Source of the DNA: Thermoflexales bacterium
Lineage (GTDB): Bacteria > Chloroflexota > Anaerolineae > B4-G1
Reading direction: 5' to 3'
NCBI GenBank assembly: GCA_007123205.1
Contig: SKLM01000380.1
Location: forward strand, 1-33,931
DNA: 33,931 nucleotides
Under the pieces are notes generated by a model. It had not been told where the DNA came from. It did no database searches and saw only the letters and a program-made list of their open reading frames with translations. This document shows, piece after piece, positions 21,798-31,313 of the stretch. The position numbers were made by a program, and so were the translations under genes. Position 1 is the stretch's first letter. Every line of letters begins with the position of its first letter.

Positions 21798-24199
21798 CTG
21801 GTTGTCCCTCCTTGTTCAAGAACTCGACCTACCCGCTGAGCCAACAGTCGATGCGCCGGGTCAGCCAGCTGCGGGTCGGTTTCGAAGAAGCGTCGAGCGG
21901 CCTCCCGCGCCCGCTCGACTAAACCAAGATCGGCGACGTCCGCTAGCTCAAGAGAAAGCACCGCCTCTGAGAACCCAGATTGGCGCGTCCCGAGGAACTC
22001 GCCCGGACCGCGCATCTCCAGATCCTTGCCCGCCAGCAGGAAGCCATCATTGGTTGCCTCTACGGCCTCCAACCGCTGTCGCGCTTGGTCAGAAGACGAA
22101 TCGGAGATCAGGAGGCAGTACGACTGGTGTTCGCCCCGACCCACCCGCCCACGGAACTGATGCAGCTGGGCCAATCCGAAACGATCGGCGCCTTCGATGA
22201 GCATCACAGCCGCATTGGGTACGTCGATTCCCACCTCGATGACTGATGTAGCGACGAGGATGTCGAGCTCGCCTCGAACAAAGGAGGCCATCGTAGACTC
22301 TTTCTCGGCGGCCCCCATCCGGCCGTGCAATAGGCCCAGCTTCAAGTCCGGGAAGATGTCCGCCCTCAGCCGCTCGTACTCTTCCACCGCCGCCTTCGCC
22401 TCCAGGGCATCTGACTCCTCGACGAGAGGACAGATGACAAAGGCCTGACGCCCCTCCTCGATCTGCGTTCGCACGAACCCATAAGCTCGCTCCCGCTCGC
22501 TTGGTAGAATGAGACAGGTCACGACGGGCTTCCGCCCGGGCGGCATCTCATCGATGCTGGAGACATCCATGTGTCCCCAGACGGTGAGCTGCAGGGAACG
22601 CGGAATCGGCGTCGCGGTCATCACCAACAGGTGCGGGTTGTACCCCTTCTGCCGGAGCGCCGCACGCTGCCGTACGCCGAAGCGATGCTGCTCATCAACC
22701 ACGGCCAGCAACAGATTGTGAAAGCTGACACTCTCCTGAATCAGAGCGTGGGTCCCCACGACGATATGCAGGCTGCCGTCGGCCAGTCCCGAGGTTATCT
22801 CCTCCCGCTCCTCGCCCGTGGTGCTTCCGGTGAGAAGCCGGACCTGCACCTCAAAGCCGAGACCCTGGCCAAGAAGACCTATGATGGTCCGATAGTGCTG
22901 CTCGGCCAGAAGCTCGGTCGGCGCCATCAAAGCGGCCTGCGCGCCGGCGGCTGCAGCCAGAGCCATCGCTGCCGTGGCCACAACGGTCTTTCCGGATCCC
23001 ACGTCCCCCTGCAGGAGGCGCGTCATCGGCCGATCCGTGCAGACATCGTTGACGATCTGCTCGAGGACCCGCCGCTGCGCTGCCGTCAGGTCATAGGGCA
23101 GGCTTGCAAGCAGCCGCTGCAGCACATCCTCCCTCAACGGAATCGCCTGCCCCGGTTCCGAGCGCCATTCGACTCGCTGGCGCAGAAGAGCGACTTGGAG
23201 AACGAAGAGCTCGTCGAAGGCCAGCCGCTGACGGGCACGCTGGAGCAACTCCGGACTGCTGGGGAAGTGAGCCTGCAGGATAGCAGACTCGAGATCCAGG
23301 AGCCCCTCGCCATGCTGGACAGAAGGCGGCAAGTGGTCGGGCAGACGCCGGGCCCAGTACGTGACCGTTCGCTTCATGAGTCCACGCAGAGGCTTCGCTC
23401 TCAGGCCCTCGGTAAGCGGATAGACCGGCACGATGCGATTGGTGTGCAGCAGTTCGTCCCGAAGCGGTTCCCACTCGGGAGAGGTGAAACAGAGGCGCCC
23501 CAGGTACTCGTCGACGGTACCGCTGATCACGATCTGCCGCCCGGGCTTGATCTCGTCGACGAGATACCGCTGGTTGAACCACGTGACCTCGACGGAGCCC
23601 GTGCCATCACTGAGGACGGCTTTCAACATCGGGGCTCCTCCCCGTGTCTGGCGGAGGTGAGCCCTCTTTACCTGGGCGATGATCGTTACCCGCTCGCCCA
23701 GCTGAAGACGGTTGATGGGAACAAGCTGTGAATAGTCCTCATAGCGGCGGGGCAGGAAGTAGAGCAGGTCCCGGATGGTGCGGACGCCCAATCGCATCAG
23801 TCGGGCTGACCGCGTCGGACCCACGCCGCGCGCCTCCGTCACCGGTGAGTCAAGCTCAGGATGCTGCCCCGAATCAGCCTTCGGCCCTGGAGATACTTGA
23901 CGGGGTGAAGCCGTCGGCCTGCCAGAGGTCGGCTCGCTATCGATAGGCACCTGCTCCAGCACTCGTCGCAGGGAAGACAGCGCCTTTCGACGTGTGGCAG
24001 CGTCCGGCAGGTCACTGTAGGTACGCAAGCGAACCGCAACCTCATCTACCCAATCGGACCGCCGTGGTCCGAACTCCCGCTTAGCCTCGTGTGCCCAAGT
24101 CTGGGCATACGACGCGAGTCCGCCCACCACGGCCCTGTCCTGGTACCTCTCCGCCTCCAGACAAAGGATCTTGATCAGCTTGTCAACAGGTCCGCTCAC
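21794..24199 (-). CDS. recG: ATP-dependent DNA helicase RecG
   Basis: RecG remodels branched DNA (stalled forks, Holliday junctions). The protein is ~801 aa. A ~125-residue N-terminal extension precedes the wedge/OB domain ('VGPTRSARLMRLGVRTIRDLLYFLPRRYEDYS'). The helicase has Walker A 'GDVGSGKT', the RecG-specific box II 'VVDEQHRFGV', 'MTATPIPRSL' and motif VI 'QFRGRVGRG', then the C-terminal TRG region ('GPGEFLGTRQSG'). I prefer GTG 24199, 6 nt after GAGAGG, over GTG 24205, which abuts that site. It starts just after the fakB stop. The linker ~95-120 is P/S-rich. Confidence 0.96.
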   Translation of the reverse strand: MSGPVDKLIKILCLEAERYQDRAVVGGLASYAQTWAHEAKREFGPRRSDWVDEVAVRLRTYSDLPDAATRRKALSSLRRVLEQVPIDSEPTSGRPTASPRQVSPGPKADSGQHPELDSPVTEARGVGPTRSARLMRLGVRTIRDLLYFLPRRYEDYSQLVPINRLQLGERVTIIAQVKRAHLRQTRGGAPMLKAVLSDGTGSVEVTWFNQRYLVDEIKPGRQIVISGTVDEYLGRLCFTSPEWEPLRDELLHTNRIVPVYPLTEGLRAKPLRGLMKRTVTYWARRLPDHLPPSVQHGEGLLDLESAILQAHFPSSPELLQRARQRLAFDELFVLQVALLRQRVEWRSEPGQAIPLREDVLQRLLASLPYDLTAAQRRVLEQIVNDVCTDRPMTRLLQGDVGSGKTVVATAAMALAAAAGAQAALMAPTELLAEQHYRTIIGLLGQGLGFEVQVRLLTGSTTGEEREEITSGLADGSLHIVVGTHALIQESVSFHNLLLAVVDEQHRFGVRQRAALRQKGYNPHLLVMTATPIPRSLQLTVWGHMDVSSIDEMPPGRKPVVTCLILPSERERAYGFVRTQIEEGRQAFVICPLVEESDALEAKAAVEEYERLRADIFPDLKLGLLHGRMGAAEKESTMASFVRGELDILVATSVIEVGIDVPNAAVMLIEGADRFGLAQLHQFRGRVGRGEHQSYCLLISDSSSDQARQRLEAVEATNDGFLLAGKDLEMRGPGEFLGTRQSGFSEAVLSLELADVADLGLVERAREAARRFFETDPQLADPAHRLLAQRVGRVLEQGGTTS

Positions 24200-24208
24200 C
24201 GTCACCTC

Positions 24209-25093
24209 TCAGCGTCCGCCAAACCCTTCGTAGACAATCAGCGCCAGCGCGTCGGGGCCGACGTGGGAGGCCAATAGCGGGCCGTACAGCAGGACCGGGA
24301 ACTCACCATCGGCGGCCGTCACCTCCACATCTGCCCGCAGCATCTCAGTCTCTTCGGTTGCGTAGGACGTGCTCTGCAGGATCGCCATCTTCTCGATGTG
24401 CGGGAACTCATTGGCAAAATCGGCCAGTTTGCCTATGGCATCATCCCGACCAATCACCTTCTCCATCGGGATGATCCTCCCCCTCTCCAGCGCCAGGGAG
24501 GGCTTGTTGTCGAGCATCGTGCCGAGGATCGCCTGGGTCGCGCTGATCAAGCCGGAGTGCTCCAGGTAATCGAGGGTGTCTGCCGTGAGCGATACGTAGA
24601 TATGGCGAAGCATGCCCCTTACATGTCTCACGATGGCCCCAATCGGCATCGATTCATCGGCCAACCGAGCTGCCGATTCGGCGAGGATACCCAATCCAAG
24701 GGACAAAGTCTCGGAGTCAACCACCAGGATGTCGTAGCGCCCCATAAAACCCCGCGTGGCCCGCTCCGCCTCCCGAGTCACCAGGCTGAGGCCCCCCGAT
24801 GAGTGAAGGGAGATGATCTGATCGGTGCGACGAGTCAGGCGCCCGTAGACCCGGCGGAAGTCGTTCATCGTCGGGCCAACGATCTGAGGCCGAACCCGCT
24901 CTCTCGCCATACGGAGCAGCAGCTCCTCGTGATCCAGATCTATGCCATCCTTGAACTCCTCACCTCCAATGCGTACGGTGAGAGGGACAATGGTGATGCC
25001 AAGCCGCTTGGCAACCTCTGCATCGGAAACCCCTTCGCTCACCGCAGTTGGCAGCCGCAGAGCGCTATCAGTGACGATGTGGACCTTGGACAC
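24209..25093 (-). CDS. fakB: DegV family fatty-acid-binding protein (FakB-like)
   Basis: A 294-aa DegV/EDD-fold protein. FakB proteins bind a free fatty acid and present it to FakA for phosphorylation. Signatures: 'VHIVTDSALRLP' at the N-terminus, 'FKDGIDLDHEEL', the T-S pattern 'PQIVGPTMNDFRRVY', 'IISLHSSGGLSLVTREAE', 'ILVVDSETLSLGLG' and 'SLTADTLDYLEHSGLISATQAILGTMLDNKP'. GTG 25093 follows GGGAGG by 4 nt. The track's 28-residue extension is not coding-like. It lies 91 bp downstream of fakA. Fatty acid specificity is unknown. Confidence 0.93.
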   Translation of the reverse strand: MSKVHIVTDSALRLPTAVSEGVSDAEVAKRLGITIVPLTVRIGGEEFKDGIDLDHEELLLRMARERVRPQIVGPTMNDFRRVYGRLTRRTDQIISLHSSGGLSLVTREAERATRGFMGRYDILVVDSETLSLGLGILAESAARLADESMPIGAIVRHVRGMLRHIYVSLTADTLDYLEHSGLISATQAILGTMLDNKPSLALERGRIIPMEKVIGRDDAIGKLADFANEFPHIEKMAILQSTSYATEETEMLRADVEVTAADGEFPVLLYGPLLASHVGPDALALIVYEGFGGR

Positions 25094-25184
25094 GCGACCT
25101 CCCGGACTTACATAAGCAGCCGTCCGCCGGCACTCCGGCATTCGGATCGATATCGCGAGGCCGGGGACGTTTACCAAACGGCAT

Positions 25185-26840
25185 CTATTCTACCGAGATG
25201 ATGTACAGATAGTGTGGTTGCCCGCCCGAGACGACCTCAATCTCTTGCCCAGGCCACTCATCATGCAGGGAACTACCCAGCCTCTCAGCCTCTTCTGGAC
25301 TGACGTCTTCGCCGTGATACAATGTGATGATCTCTCGATCTTCCGCCCCCATCTCGTCGAGTAACTGCCGGGCGACCTCCTCGACGGTATCGCCACTCAC
25401 CCTGAGCTCACCGTTGTACAGACCGATCACCTGTCCGTCCAATACCTCGACACCGTTGAGCCGCGCCGAGCGAGTAGCCAGTGTGATCTCCCCCGTCTCC
25501 ACGTCTTCCATGGCCCGCTTCATCGCCTCGACGTTGGATTCCAGATCAGCCTGGTAGTTGACGGCAAGCAGCGCCGTGATCCCTTCGGGCACGAACCGGG
25601 TGGGAACGACCACAACCTCCTTGTCACTCAGCTCGCTGCTCTGCTCTGCGGCCAGGATCACATTGCTGTTGTTGGGCAGCACGATAGCCTGCTCCGTCGG
25701 CAAGCTCTCAATAGCCTCGAGCAAGTCCTTGGTGCTGGGGTTCATGGTCTGACCACCGCGGACGACGGCACCGACACCAAGGCTCTCAAAGACCCGGGCC
25801 AATCCGTCGCCGGGGACCACGGCCACCACTCCGATGTCACCAATCCCCTCGGCAGGCTGAGCGGCGCCGCGCTCCGAGATGAAGTCCTGATACTGGGCCT
25901 GCATATCCTCGACCACCACATCCCGGAGCGAGCCTAACTCGGCCCCGTAGCTGATGGGGACGCCGGGATCGGACACGTGGACGTGCACCTTGATCGTCGT
26001 GGAGTCGCCGACGACGAGAGGATAATCCCCCATCTCGGTGATACGCTCCCGAACCTCGTCCACGTCGAGCCCGTCTCCAACCACCAGGAACTGCACGTCG
26101 TAGTCGTACCCTTCCACGCCAGGTGCCAGCGCCTCGTGTCGGACCGGAGCGGCCTCGTCGACCTCCACATCCTGGCCAACGGGCTCTCCTCTCATATGGC
26201 GGAGCATACCCTGCAGGATGATGAAGAGACCCTGACCTCCGGCGTCAACCACTCCCGCCTCCTTGAGGACGGGCAGCAAGGAAGGGGTGAGGACAACCGC
26301 CTCGTGAGCGGCAAACACCATCTGCTCTAGCACGGTAACCAGATCATCGGTCCTCGTCTCGGCGCGCGCAGCTGCGTCCGCCACTGCCCGCGCAACGGTA
26401 AGGATCGTGCCTTCTACAGGCTTCACCACCCCCTTGTAGGCAGTCTCTGATCCTTCTCGACATGCGTGAGCCAGATCGTCCGCCTGCAGGACGTCTCTCT
26501 CGTCGAGACTCCGGGCAAATCCGCGCCAGATCTGTGAGAGGATGACGCCCGAGTTACCACGAGCGCCCATCAGCGCACCGTGAGCCATCTGTCCCACGAC
26601 TCGGCCCACATTGCTGTCCGGCACATCCTCGATCTCGGCCCATGCGGAGCGCATGGTCAGCACCATGTTGGTTCCGGTGTCCCCATCGGGGACCGGGTAT
26701 ACATTCAGAGCATTGATGGTAGCCTGATGTCGCTGCAGCCATCCCAACCCAGCCCGGACCAGCCGCTTAAAACCCTGACCATCGAGGACGTAGCGCGCAT
26801 CCCCGCCATCCGGCTCTGATCTCTTGTCCTGTGCAGTCAA
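25185..26840 (-). CDS. fakA: Fatty-acid kinase FakA (DhaL-type, YloV-like)
   Basis: FakA phosphorylates FakB-bound fatty acids to acyl-phosphate for phospholipid synthesis. The 551-aa protein has a DhaL/DAK2 kinase domain at ~15-210 with the metal/ATP motif 'NALNVYPVPDGDTGTNM' and 'MGARGNSGVILSQI', a middle domain (~215-340), and a C-terminal EDD-like domain (~345-551, 'VVPGDGLARVFESLGV', 'GGQTMNPSTKDLLEAI', 'VLPNNSNVI'). I start at TTG 26840 (GGGAG 6 nt upstream). The track's TTG at 26879 has no such signal. It forms the classic Asp23-FakA pair with the gene at 26892. Confidence 0.95.
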   Translation of the reverse strand: MTAQDKRSEPDGGDARYVLDGQGFKRLVRAGLGWLQRHQATINALNVYPVPDGDTGTNMVLTMRSAWAEIEDVPDSNVGRVVGQMAHGALMGARGNSGVILSQIWRGFARSLDERDVLQADDLAHACREGSETAYKGVVKPVEGTILTVARAVADAAARAETRTDDLVTVLEQMVFAAHEAVVLTPSLLPVLKEAGVVDAGGQGLFIILQGMLRHMRGEPVGQDVEVDEAAPVRHEALAPGVEGYDYDVQFLVVGDGLDVDEVRERITEMGDYPLVVGDSTTIKVHVHVSDPGVPISYGAELGSLRDVVVEDMQAQYQDFISERGAAQPAEGIGDIGVVAVVPGDGLARVFESLGVGAVVRGGQTMNPSTKDLLEAIESLPTEQAIVLPNNSNVILAAEQSSELSDKEVVVVPTRFVPEGITALLAVNYQADLESNVEAMKRAMEDVETGEITLATRSARLNGVEVLDGQVIGLYNGELRVSGDTVEEVARQLLDEMGAEDREIITLYHGEDVSPEEAERLGSSLHDEWPGQEIEVVSGGQPHYLYIISVE

Positions 26841-26891
26841 GCCTATCTCCCTAGAAGTTGTGAGCAAAACGACGCACAAGCGTCGTCACGG

Positions 26892-27245
26892 TCAGTCGAC
26901 ATTGCTGACGCGCAGGCCATCGACGTGAACGTTGACCTTGGCCACAGGGACTCCGATGGCCCGCTCGACGCTGAATTCCACGACGTTCATCACACTGCGT
27001 GCCACAGCGGGTATGCGCGTTCCGTATTCAATGATGACGTAGACATCGATGACGATGCGACCGTCGACGACCCGGACCTCGACCCCGCGTTTTCTTTCCG
27101 TCGAAAGAGCTGTAGCGATGCCTGCCGCCAGATCTTTGGACGCAGTCCCCACGACCCCATAGCACGACAGAACTGCATCGTTCACTATGCTAGCAATCGC
27201 TCTCGGCGACACGTCGATCCGGCCCCCAGACTTGCGTTCCGGCAT
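26892..27245 (-). CDS. Asp23/Gls24 (DUF322) family protein, copy 2
   Basis: A 117-aa Asp23-domain protein directly before fakA, like yloU-yloV in Bacillus. Pattern: 'GRIDVSPRAIASIVNDAVLSCYGVVGT', 'VEVRVVDGRIVIDVYVIIEYGTRIPAVARSVMNVVEFSVERAIGVPVAKVNVHVDGLRV'. GAGGAGGGAGC precedes ATG 27245. It differs clearly from copy 1 at 18120, so the two are likely separate paralogues rather than a recent duplication. The gap to the rpmB gene on the other strand is 338 bp, and I find no clear minus promoter there. Confidence 0.93.
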   Translation of the reverse strand: MPERKSGGRIDVSPRAIASIVNDAVLSCYGVVGTASKDLAAGIATALSTERKRGVEVRVVDGRIVIDVYVIIEYGTRIPAVARSVMNVVEFSVERAIGVPVAKVNVHVDGLRVSNVD

Positions 27246-27435
27246 GCTCCCTCCTCACGATCGGTCGAACAATCGGCATTCGAAGCAACGAGAATGTGCT
27301 GCCCCTCGCCCGGGCACGGGCACTGTCACTCCTTGGTCCAAGTTGATCCGACTCGGCACCGACTACCAGTGCATCTACTGAACCCACAATCGCACCTGTT
27401 CAGCGCCCCTCTCGCCAAGCGCGTAAAGCCACGGG

Positions 27436-27464
27436 TTGCATGAACGAGCAGCTCGGCGTATAAT
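27436..27464 (+). promoter_or_regulatory. Promoter for rpmB
   Basis: TTGCAT (27436-27441), a 17-nt spacer and a perfect TATAAT (27459-27464). The start near 27471 gives a ~113-nt leader. Confidence 0.8.
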
Positions 27465-27544
27465 AGCAGGCTGGCTAACGAACATCGATCAAGCCAGCTT
27501 CGGGTTGAACCCGAGCGTGTAATCATCAGAAGACGACAACAATT

Positions 27545-27560
27545 TCGTTGTGCACAACGA
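27545..27560. promoter_or_regulatory. 16-bp perfect palindrome in the rpmB leader
   Basis: TCGTTGTGCACAACGA is self-complementary, ending 23 nt before the rpmB ATG. As DNA it could be an operator. As RNA it could fold near the ribosome binding site. No known protein site is recognised. Confidence 0.4.
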
Positions 27561-27583
27561 CCAAGGTATTGGAGGTCAGGTCA

Positions 27584-27766
27584 ATGGCAAAGTGTAGAAT
27601 CTGCGGCAAAGGCACCCGATTCGGCCACAGCGTTCCGCGATCCAAGAAGAGGACCAAGCGCCAGTTCAACCCCAACGTCCAGAGGAAAAGGGTCATGATC
27701 GATGGCGAGATGAAGCGCATAAACATCTGTACGCGCTGTCTGCGCACCCGCGAGAGACAGCGATAG
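27584..27766 (+). CDS. rpmB: 50S ribosomal protein L28
   Basis: A 60-aa L28: 'MAKCRICGKGTRFGHSVPRSKKRTKRQFNPNVQRKRV' with the usual C-x2-C at the start and 'INICTRCLRTRERQ' near the end, a zinc-binding C+ form. ATG 27584 is preceded by GGAGG 8 nt upstream. The GTG-initiated track start 12 codons earlier lies over the palindrome and is not L28-like. It is monocistronic, ending at a strong terminator at 27908. Confidence 0.97.
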   Translation: MAKCRICGKGTRFGHSVPRSKKRTKRQFNPNVQRKRVMIDGEMKRINICTRCLRTRERQR

Positions 27767-27907
27767 GCAGGCCGCCGTAACGCAGACACCGCTCGGAGCT
27801 GTGGTCCTTGCGTAGGCTTGCCGAACGTCCGAAATTCGCCTTTTGGGCAACTCTTGAGTTGAGAGAGCATCTTCCTCAAACAGTGCAGATTCCTAACCGT
27901 TCGTCTC

Positions 27908-27934
27908 ACCCCCCTGGGAAAAGGGGGTTTGTTT
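27908..27934 (+). terminator. Intrinsic terminator downstream of rpmB
   Basis: ACCCCC (27908-27913) pairs with GGGGGT (27923-27928) around a 9-nt loop, followed by TTGTTT. It lies ~140 nt after the rpmB stop. Confidence 0.75.
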
Positions 27935-28104
27935 CGCTCGGTTGAGCCCCGGTCCGCGCTCTCCTTCTGGGCACAACGGCTCGGGAGCTCGCCGCGACGC
28001 CAATCTAAGCCACGGCTTCCCAGGAGACCCAAGGAACCAACCCCGGAGCACCCAAATGTCTATGATACCTCGGAATGGACAGAAGATCAAGACCCACCCG
28101 CTGG

Positions 28105-28133
28105 TTGAAGCGTGCGGATACTTGTGGTAGAAT
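28105..28133 (+). promoter_or_regulatory. Promoter for lon
   Basis: TTGAAG (28105-28110), a 17-nt spacer and TAGAAT (28128-28133). The expected start near 28140 leaves a ~280-nt leader before lon. Confidence 0.6.
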
Positions 28134-28189
28134 GCGCACTGAGCCTGGTAGGGCAAAGCGACTACGCAGAACTCGATCAGTGTCGCATA

Positions 28190-28241
28190 CCCGTCATCGA
28201 ACGGGCGCCGCTGCGATATCAATCGCGGCCCCACATAGGCC
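28190..28241 (+). other. Three consecutive hairpins in the lon leader
   Basis: CCCGT-loop6-ACGGG (28190-28205), GCGAT-ATCA-ATCGC (28213-28226), and GGCC-loop7-GGCC (28227-28241) follow one another. They could form a compact RNA leader structure. Each stem is short (4-5 bp), so chance is possible. Confidence 0.3.
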
Positions 28242-28419
28242 GCATCGGGAGCATCTTCTTCGTACGGAAGCCGAACGCCTGGCAACCCGTCGGGGGTGCG
28301 CCATAGATCGAGGGCTGGGCTTTCCACACAGAGCGACGGCGAGAGAGACGTTCGCAGCCAGCTGCGATTGGGTGGCGTTGAGATCGTGACAACTGGAATC
28401 CAAAGGACAGTTAGGACGA

Positions 28420-30912
28420 ATGCCTGACACCACGAACAGAGCGACGGATTGGCTGAAGCCGCTCATCAACCCTATGATCATGAACGAACTCAGCACCTCT
28501 CTACGCGAGGGGGCCGACGGTTACCACCTGGAGGTGCCGTCGACGCTCCCGATCTTGCCGCTAAGGGGTCTCGTCATCTATCCGATGACAGCGGTTCCGA
28601 TCCGCGTAGGACAGCCGCGTTCTGTGCAACTCGTCGATGACGCCGTGTCCGATGGCAATATTATCGGGCTCGTGGCGAGCCATGACCCAGAGATTGAGAC
28701 ACCCACTCCAGAGCAGGTGTACCGAGTCGGGACCGCCGCTGCGGTCCACCGCCTGGCCAAAGCACCCGATGGAACCTTGACGCTGATTGTGCAGGGGCTG
28801 GTGCGCATTCGAATCGAGGAGTTCATCCAGGAGTCGCCTTACTTCCTGGCTCGGGTCGAGGCGATTCCGGAGACGACGGAGCCGACAATGCAAACCGAAG
28901 CGCTCCGCCGCGGCATGCTCCAGCACTTCCGCCGTCTAATCGACCTATCGCCTGGGATTCCCGAGGAGATGGGCGAGATGCTGGCCGGGATAGAGGATCC
29001 CCTGCAGACCACCTACGCCATCGCCAATCATATCGAGAGTGAACTTGAGGAAGCCCAGGAGATCCTCGAGATGGACCATCTGGTGGATAAGATGCACCGC
29101 CTGCTTAACATGATGGCCCAGGAGGTGGAGGTCCTCGAGCTAGGCCGCAAGATCAAGAGCGAAGCCCAGTCCGAGATGCAGCAAAGGCAGCGCGAGTACT
29201 TCCTCCGTGAACAGCAGAAGGCCATTCAGCGGGAACTGGGTGAGGGCGACGAACAGATGGAGGCGGAGGAATTCCGGAAGAAGATCGAAGAGCTCGGTAT
29301 GCCGGAGGAAGCGGAACAGGAGGCCCGGCGCGAATTGGATCGGCTGACCAAAGTGCCGTCCGCCTCGCCGGAGTACGGTGTGATCCGCACCTACCTGGAC
29401 TGGTTGACGACCCTTCCGTGGGACGTAGAGACGGAGGATAACCTGGACATCGGGCACGCACGGAGCGTCTTGGACGAGGATCATTATGACCTCGAGGACA
29501 TCAAGGAGCGCATTCTCGAGTATCTCGCGGTCAGGAAGCTGCGGGACGAAAGAAAGGAAGAACTGAAGGCCCGAGAGCCCGAGGACTGCATTCGGCGGGA
29601 GCGAGAGGGTGTCATCCTGTGCTTCGTGGGCCCGCCGGGCACGGGGAAGACCAGTCTCGGCCAATCGATCGCGCGCGCGCTCGGCCGCAGGTTCATCAGG
29701 CAGTCACTGGGCGGCGTACGCGACGAAGCCGAGATTCGGGGGCATCGCCGGACGTACATTGGCGCGCTACCCGGGCGGGTCGTTCAGGCGATCCGGCGGG
29801 TTGGCTCGAAGAACCCGGTGTTCATGATCGACGAGGTCGACAAACTGGGGAAGGATTTCCGAGGAGACCCGGCCTCTGCCCTGCTCGAAGTCTTGGATCC
29901 TGAGCAGAACTCCGAGTTCAGGGACCACTATCTCGACGTACCCTTTGACCTCTCTCGCGTCATGTTCATCACGACGGCAAACCTTCTCGAACCAATTCCG
30001 GAGCCACTCCGCGACCGTATGGAGATCCTGAGGCTCTCAGGCTACACAGAGACAGAGAAGGTGCGCATTGCGCAGGGCTACCTGATCCCCCGCCAGCTGC
30101 GCGAGAACGGGCTATGGACTGAAGAGCTCAGTTTCGAGGAAGAAGCCCTGCGCAAAATCATCCGGGACTACACCCGCGAGGCTGGAGTCCGGAATCTCGA
30201 GCGCGAGATCGGTAAGGTATGTCGCAAGGTGGTGACTCGCGTGGCAGAGGGAGAGACGGAGGCGGTCGAGGTGACGCCGGACAACCTGTCGGACTTCATC
30301 GGCCGGCGGCGGTACTTCCCGGACACAGCGATGCGCACCCAGATCCCCGGGGTCGCCACGGGGCTCGGCGTCACCGTCGCCGGAGGGGATCTCCTGTTCT
30401 GTGAGGCCACAAAGATGGCGGGCGATAAGGGATTCACGGTGACAGGCCAGCTTGGAGACGTGATGAAGGAATCAGCCCAAGCTGCTCTGAGCTACATCCG
30501 GTCCAAGGCACCGGATCTCGGAATCTCTGAGGACATCTTCTCCAAGGTAGATATCCACGTCCACGTCCCCAAAGGCGCAATCCCCAAGGACGGGCCCTCG
30601 GCGGGCGTCACCATCGCCACCGCGCTGGCATCGTTGTTGAGTAACCGCCGGGTGCGGGGGAACGTCGGCATGACGGGCGAGATCACGCTTCGCGGACAAG
30701 TCCTGCCCGTCGGCGGAGTCAAGATGAAGGTCTTGACGGCTCATCGTGCCGGACTGGAGACTGTGATCCTGCCGATGCAGAACGACAAAGACCTGGAGGA
30801 CGTGCCGAAAGAGGTTCTTGACGAGCTGGAAATCGTTCTGGTGGAACGGATCGACGAGGTGTTTGACGTCGCCCTCGAGCCACCCGGCGCGCCCGAAGGA
30901 GAGGCGTGCTGA
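28420..30912 (+). CDS. lon: ATP-dependent Lon protease
   Basis: Lon degrades misfolded and regulatory proteins in the cytosol. The 830-aa protein has an N-terminal LON substrate domain (~38-235, '[19 protein letters not shown]'), a coiled-coil linker, AAA+ with Walker A '[10 protein letters not shown]' and Walker B '[10 protein letters not shown]', a sensor/arginine-finger region ('[14 protein letters not shown]'), and the C-terminal serine-lysine protease with S727 in 'PKDGPSAGV' and K770 in '[12 protein letters not shown]'. The 43-residue spacing equals that of E. coli Lon. ATG 28420 has only a weak AGGA. Codons up to ~35 are variable, so ATG 28474 or 28480 could also be used. The response regulator overlaps its stop. 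Confidence 0.97.
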   Translation: MPDTTNRATDWLKPLINPMIMNELSTSLREGADGYHLEVPSTLPILPLRGLVIYPMTAVPIRVGQPRSVQLVDDAVSDGNIIGLVASHDPEIETPTPEQVYRVGTAAAVHRLAKAPDGTLTLIVQGLVRIRIEEFIQESPYFLARVEAIPETTEPTMQTEALRRGMLQHFRRLIDLSPGIPEEMGEMLAGIEDPLQTTYAIANHIESELEEAQEILEMDHLVDKMHRLLNMMAQEVEVLELGRKIKSEAQSEMQQRQREYFLREQQKAIQRELGEGDEQMEAEEFRKKIEELGMPEEAEQEARRELDRLTKVPSASPEYGVIRTYLDWLTTLPWDVETEDNLDIGHARSVLDEDHYDLEDIKERILEYLAVRKLRDERKEELKAREPEDCIRREREGVILCFVGPPGTGKTSLGQSIARALGRRFIRQSLGGVRDEAEIRGHRRTYIGALPGRVVQAIRRVGSKNPVFMIDEVDKLGKDFRGDPASALLEVLDPEQNSEFRDHYLDVPFDLSRVMFITTANLLEPIPEPLRDRMEILRLSGYTETEKVRIAQGYLIPRQLRENGLWTEELSFEEEALRKIIRDYTREAGVRNLEREIGKVCRKVVTRVAEGETEAVEVTPDNLSDFIGRRRYFPDTAMRTQIPGVATGLGVTVAGGDLLFCEATKMAGDKGFTVTGQLGDVMKESAQAALSYIRSKAPDLGISEDIFSKVDIHVHVPKGAIPKDGPSAGVTIATALASLLSNRRVRGNVGMTGEITLRGQVLPVGGVKMKVLTAHRAGLETVILPMQNDKDLEDVPKEVLDELEIVLVERIDEVFDVALEPPGAPEGEAC

Positions 30913-31313
30913 CGATGGAGAGCGTCGTTGTTGTCGATGACGATGAGACCTTCACGCGGCTGCTCGAGACCATGCTGACGTTGGAGGGTTACAGGCCGGT
31001 GGCCGTGACGCGACCCGACCGGATCGTCGCCACGCTGCGTCGAGAGCACCCGGCGCTGGTGTTGATGGACATCCACGTCGGAGACTGGGACACTGTGGCC
31101 GTGTTGCGCGAGTTGAGGGATGACAAGGACCTCAGGACGGTGCCGGTGATCATGACGTCGGGCATGGACAGGGGCCGTGAATGTCTGGACGCCGGCGCCG
31201 ACGCGTTTGTCCTCAAGCCCTTCCGACCGTCGCAGCTGATGGCCAAGATCCGAGAATTACAACGGCCGGCTGAACGAAACGGTACTCCCAGCTCTCACTC
31301 TCCTCCCAGCTGA
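30906..31313 (+). CDS. Single-domain response regulator (CheY-like receiver)
   Basis: A 135-aa receiver domain with all key residues: acidic D11-D13 ('VVVDDDE'), phospho-acceptor D55 ('[10 protein letters not shown]'), T84 ('VIMTSG') and K104 ('FVLKPF'). A short unstructured tail follows and there is no output domain, so it signals by protein contact. The GTG at 30906 overlaps the lon stop by 7 nt (GGAG 4 nt upstream). ATG 30915 is an alternative start. It is co-transcribed with lon. No kinase is adjacent, and the only kinase in the window (12134) is far away. Confidence 0.9.
   Translation: MLTMESVVVVDDDETFTRLLETMLTLEGYRPVAVTRPDRIVATLRREHPALVLMDIHVGDWDTVAVLRELRDDKDLRTVPVIMTSGMDRGRECLDAGADAFVLKPFRPSQLMAKIRELQRPAERNGTPSSHSPPS

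Larger units (their letters stand above)
27246..27583. other. Divergent intergenic region (asp23-fakA / rpmB)
   Basis: It holds the plus promoter at 27436-27464, the rpmB leader with a stem (CGGGTT-g-AACCCG, ~27503-27515) and the 16-bp palindrome. For the minus-strand operon I found only poor hexamers (such as TTGGAC at 27336-27341 without a -10). ORFs here (27187-27381, 27190-27387) are shadows. Confidence 0.4.
27767..28419. other. Gene-free region between rpmB and lon
   Basis: It contains a small palindrome CAACTCTTGAGTTG near 27850, the rpmB terminator at 27908, a lon promoter at 28105-28133, and a structured leader. The ORFs here (27526-28032 minus, 27893-28327 minus, 28075-28389 plus) have arginine-rich shadow composition and no signals. 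No CIRCE element was found. Confidence 0.45.

Noticed and set aside
28105-28419. CIRCE/HAIR heat-shock operator upstream of lon
   Set aside because: No TTAGCACTC-N9-GAGTGCTAA, and the CTTGAGT word near 27850 has no proper partner and is upstream of the rpmB terminator.
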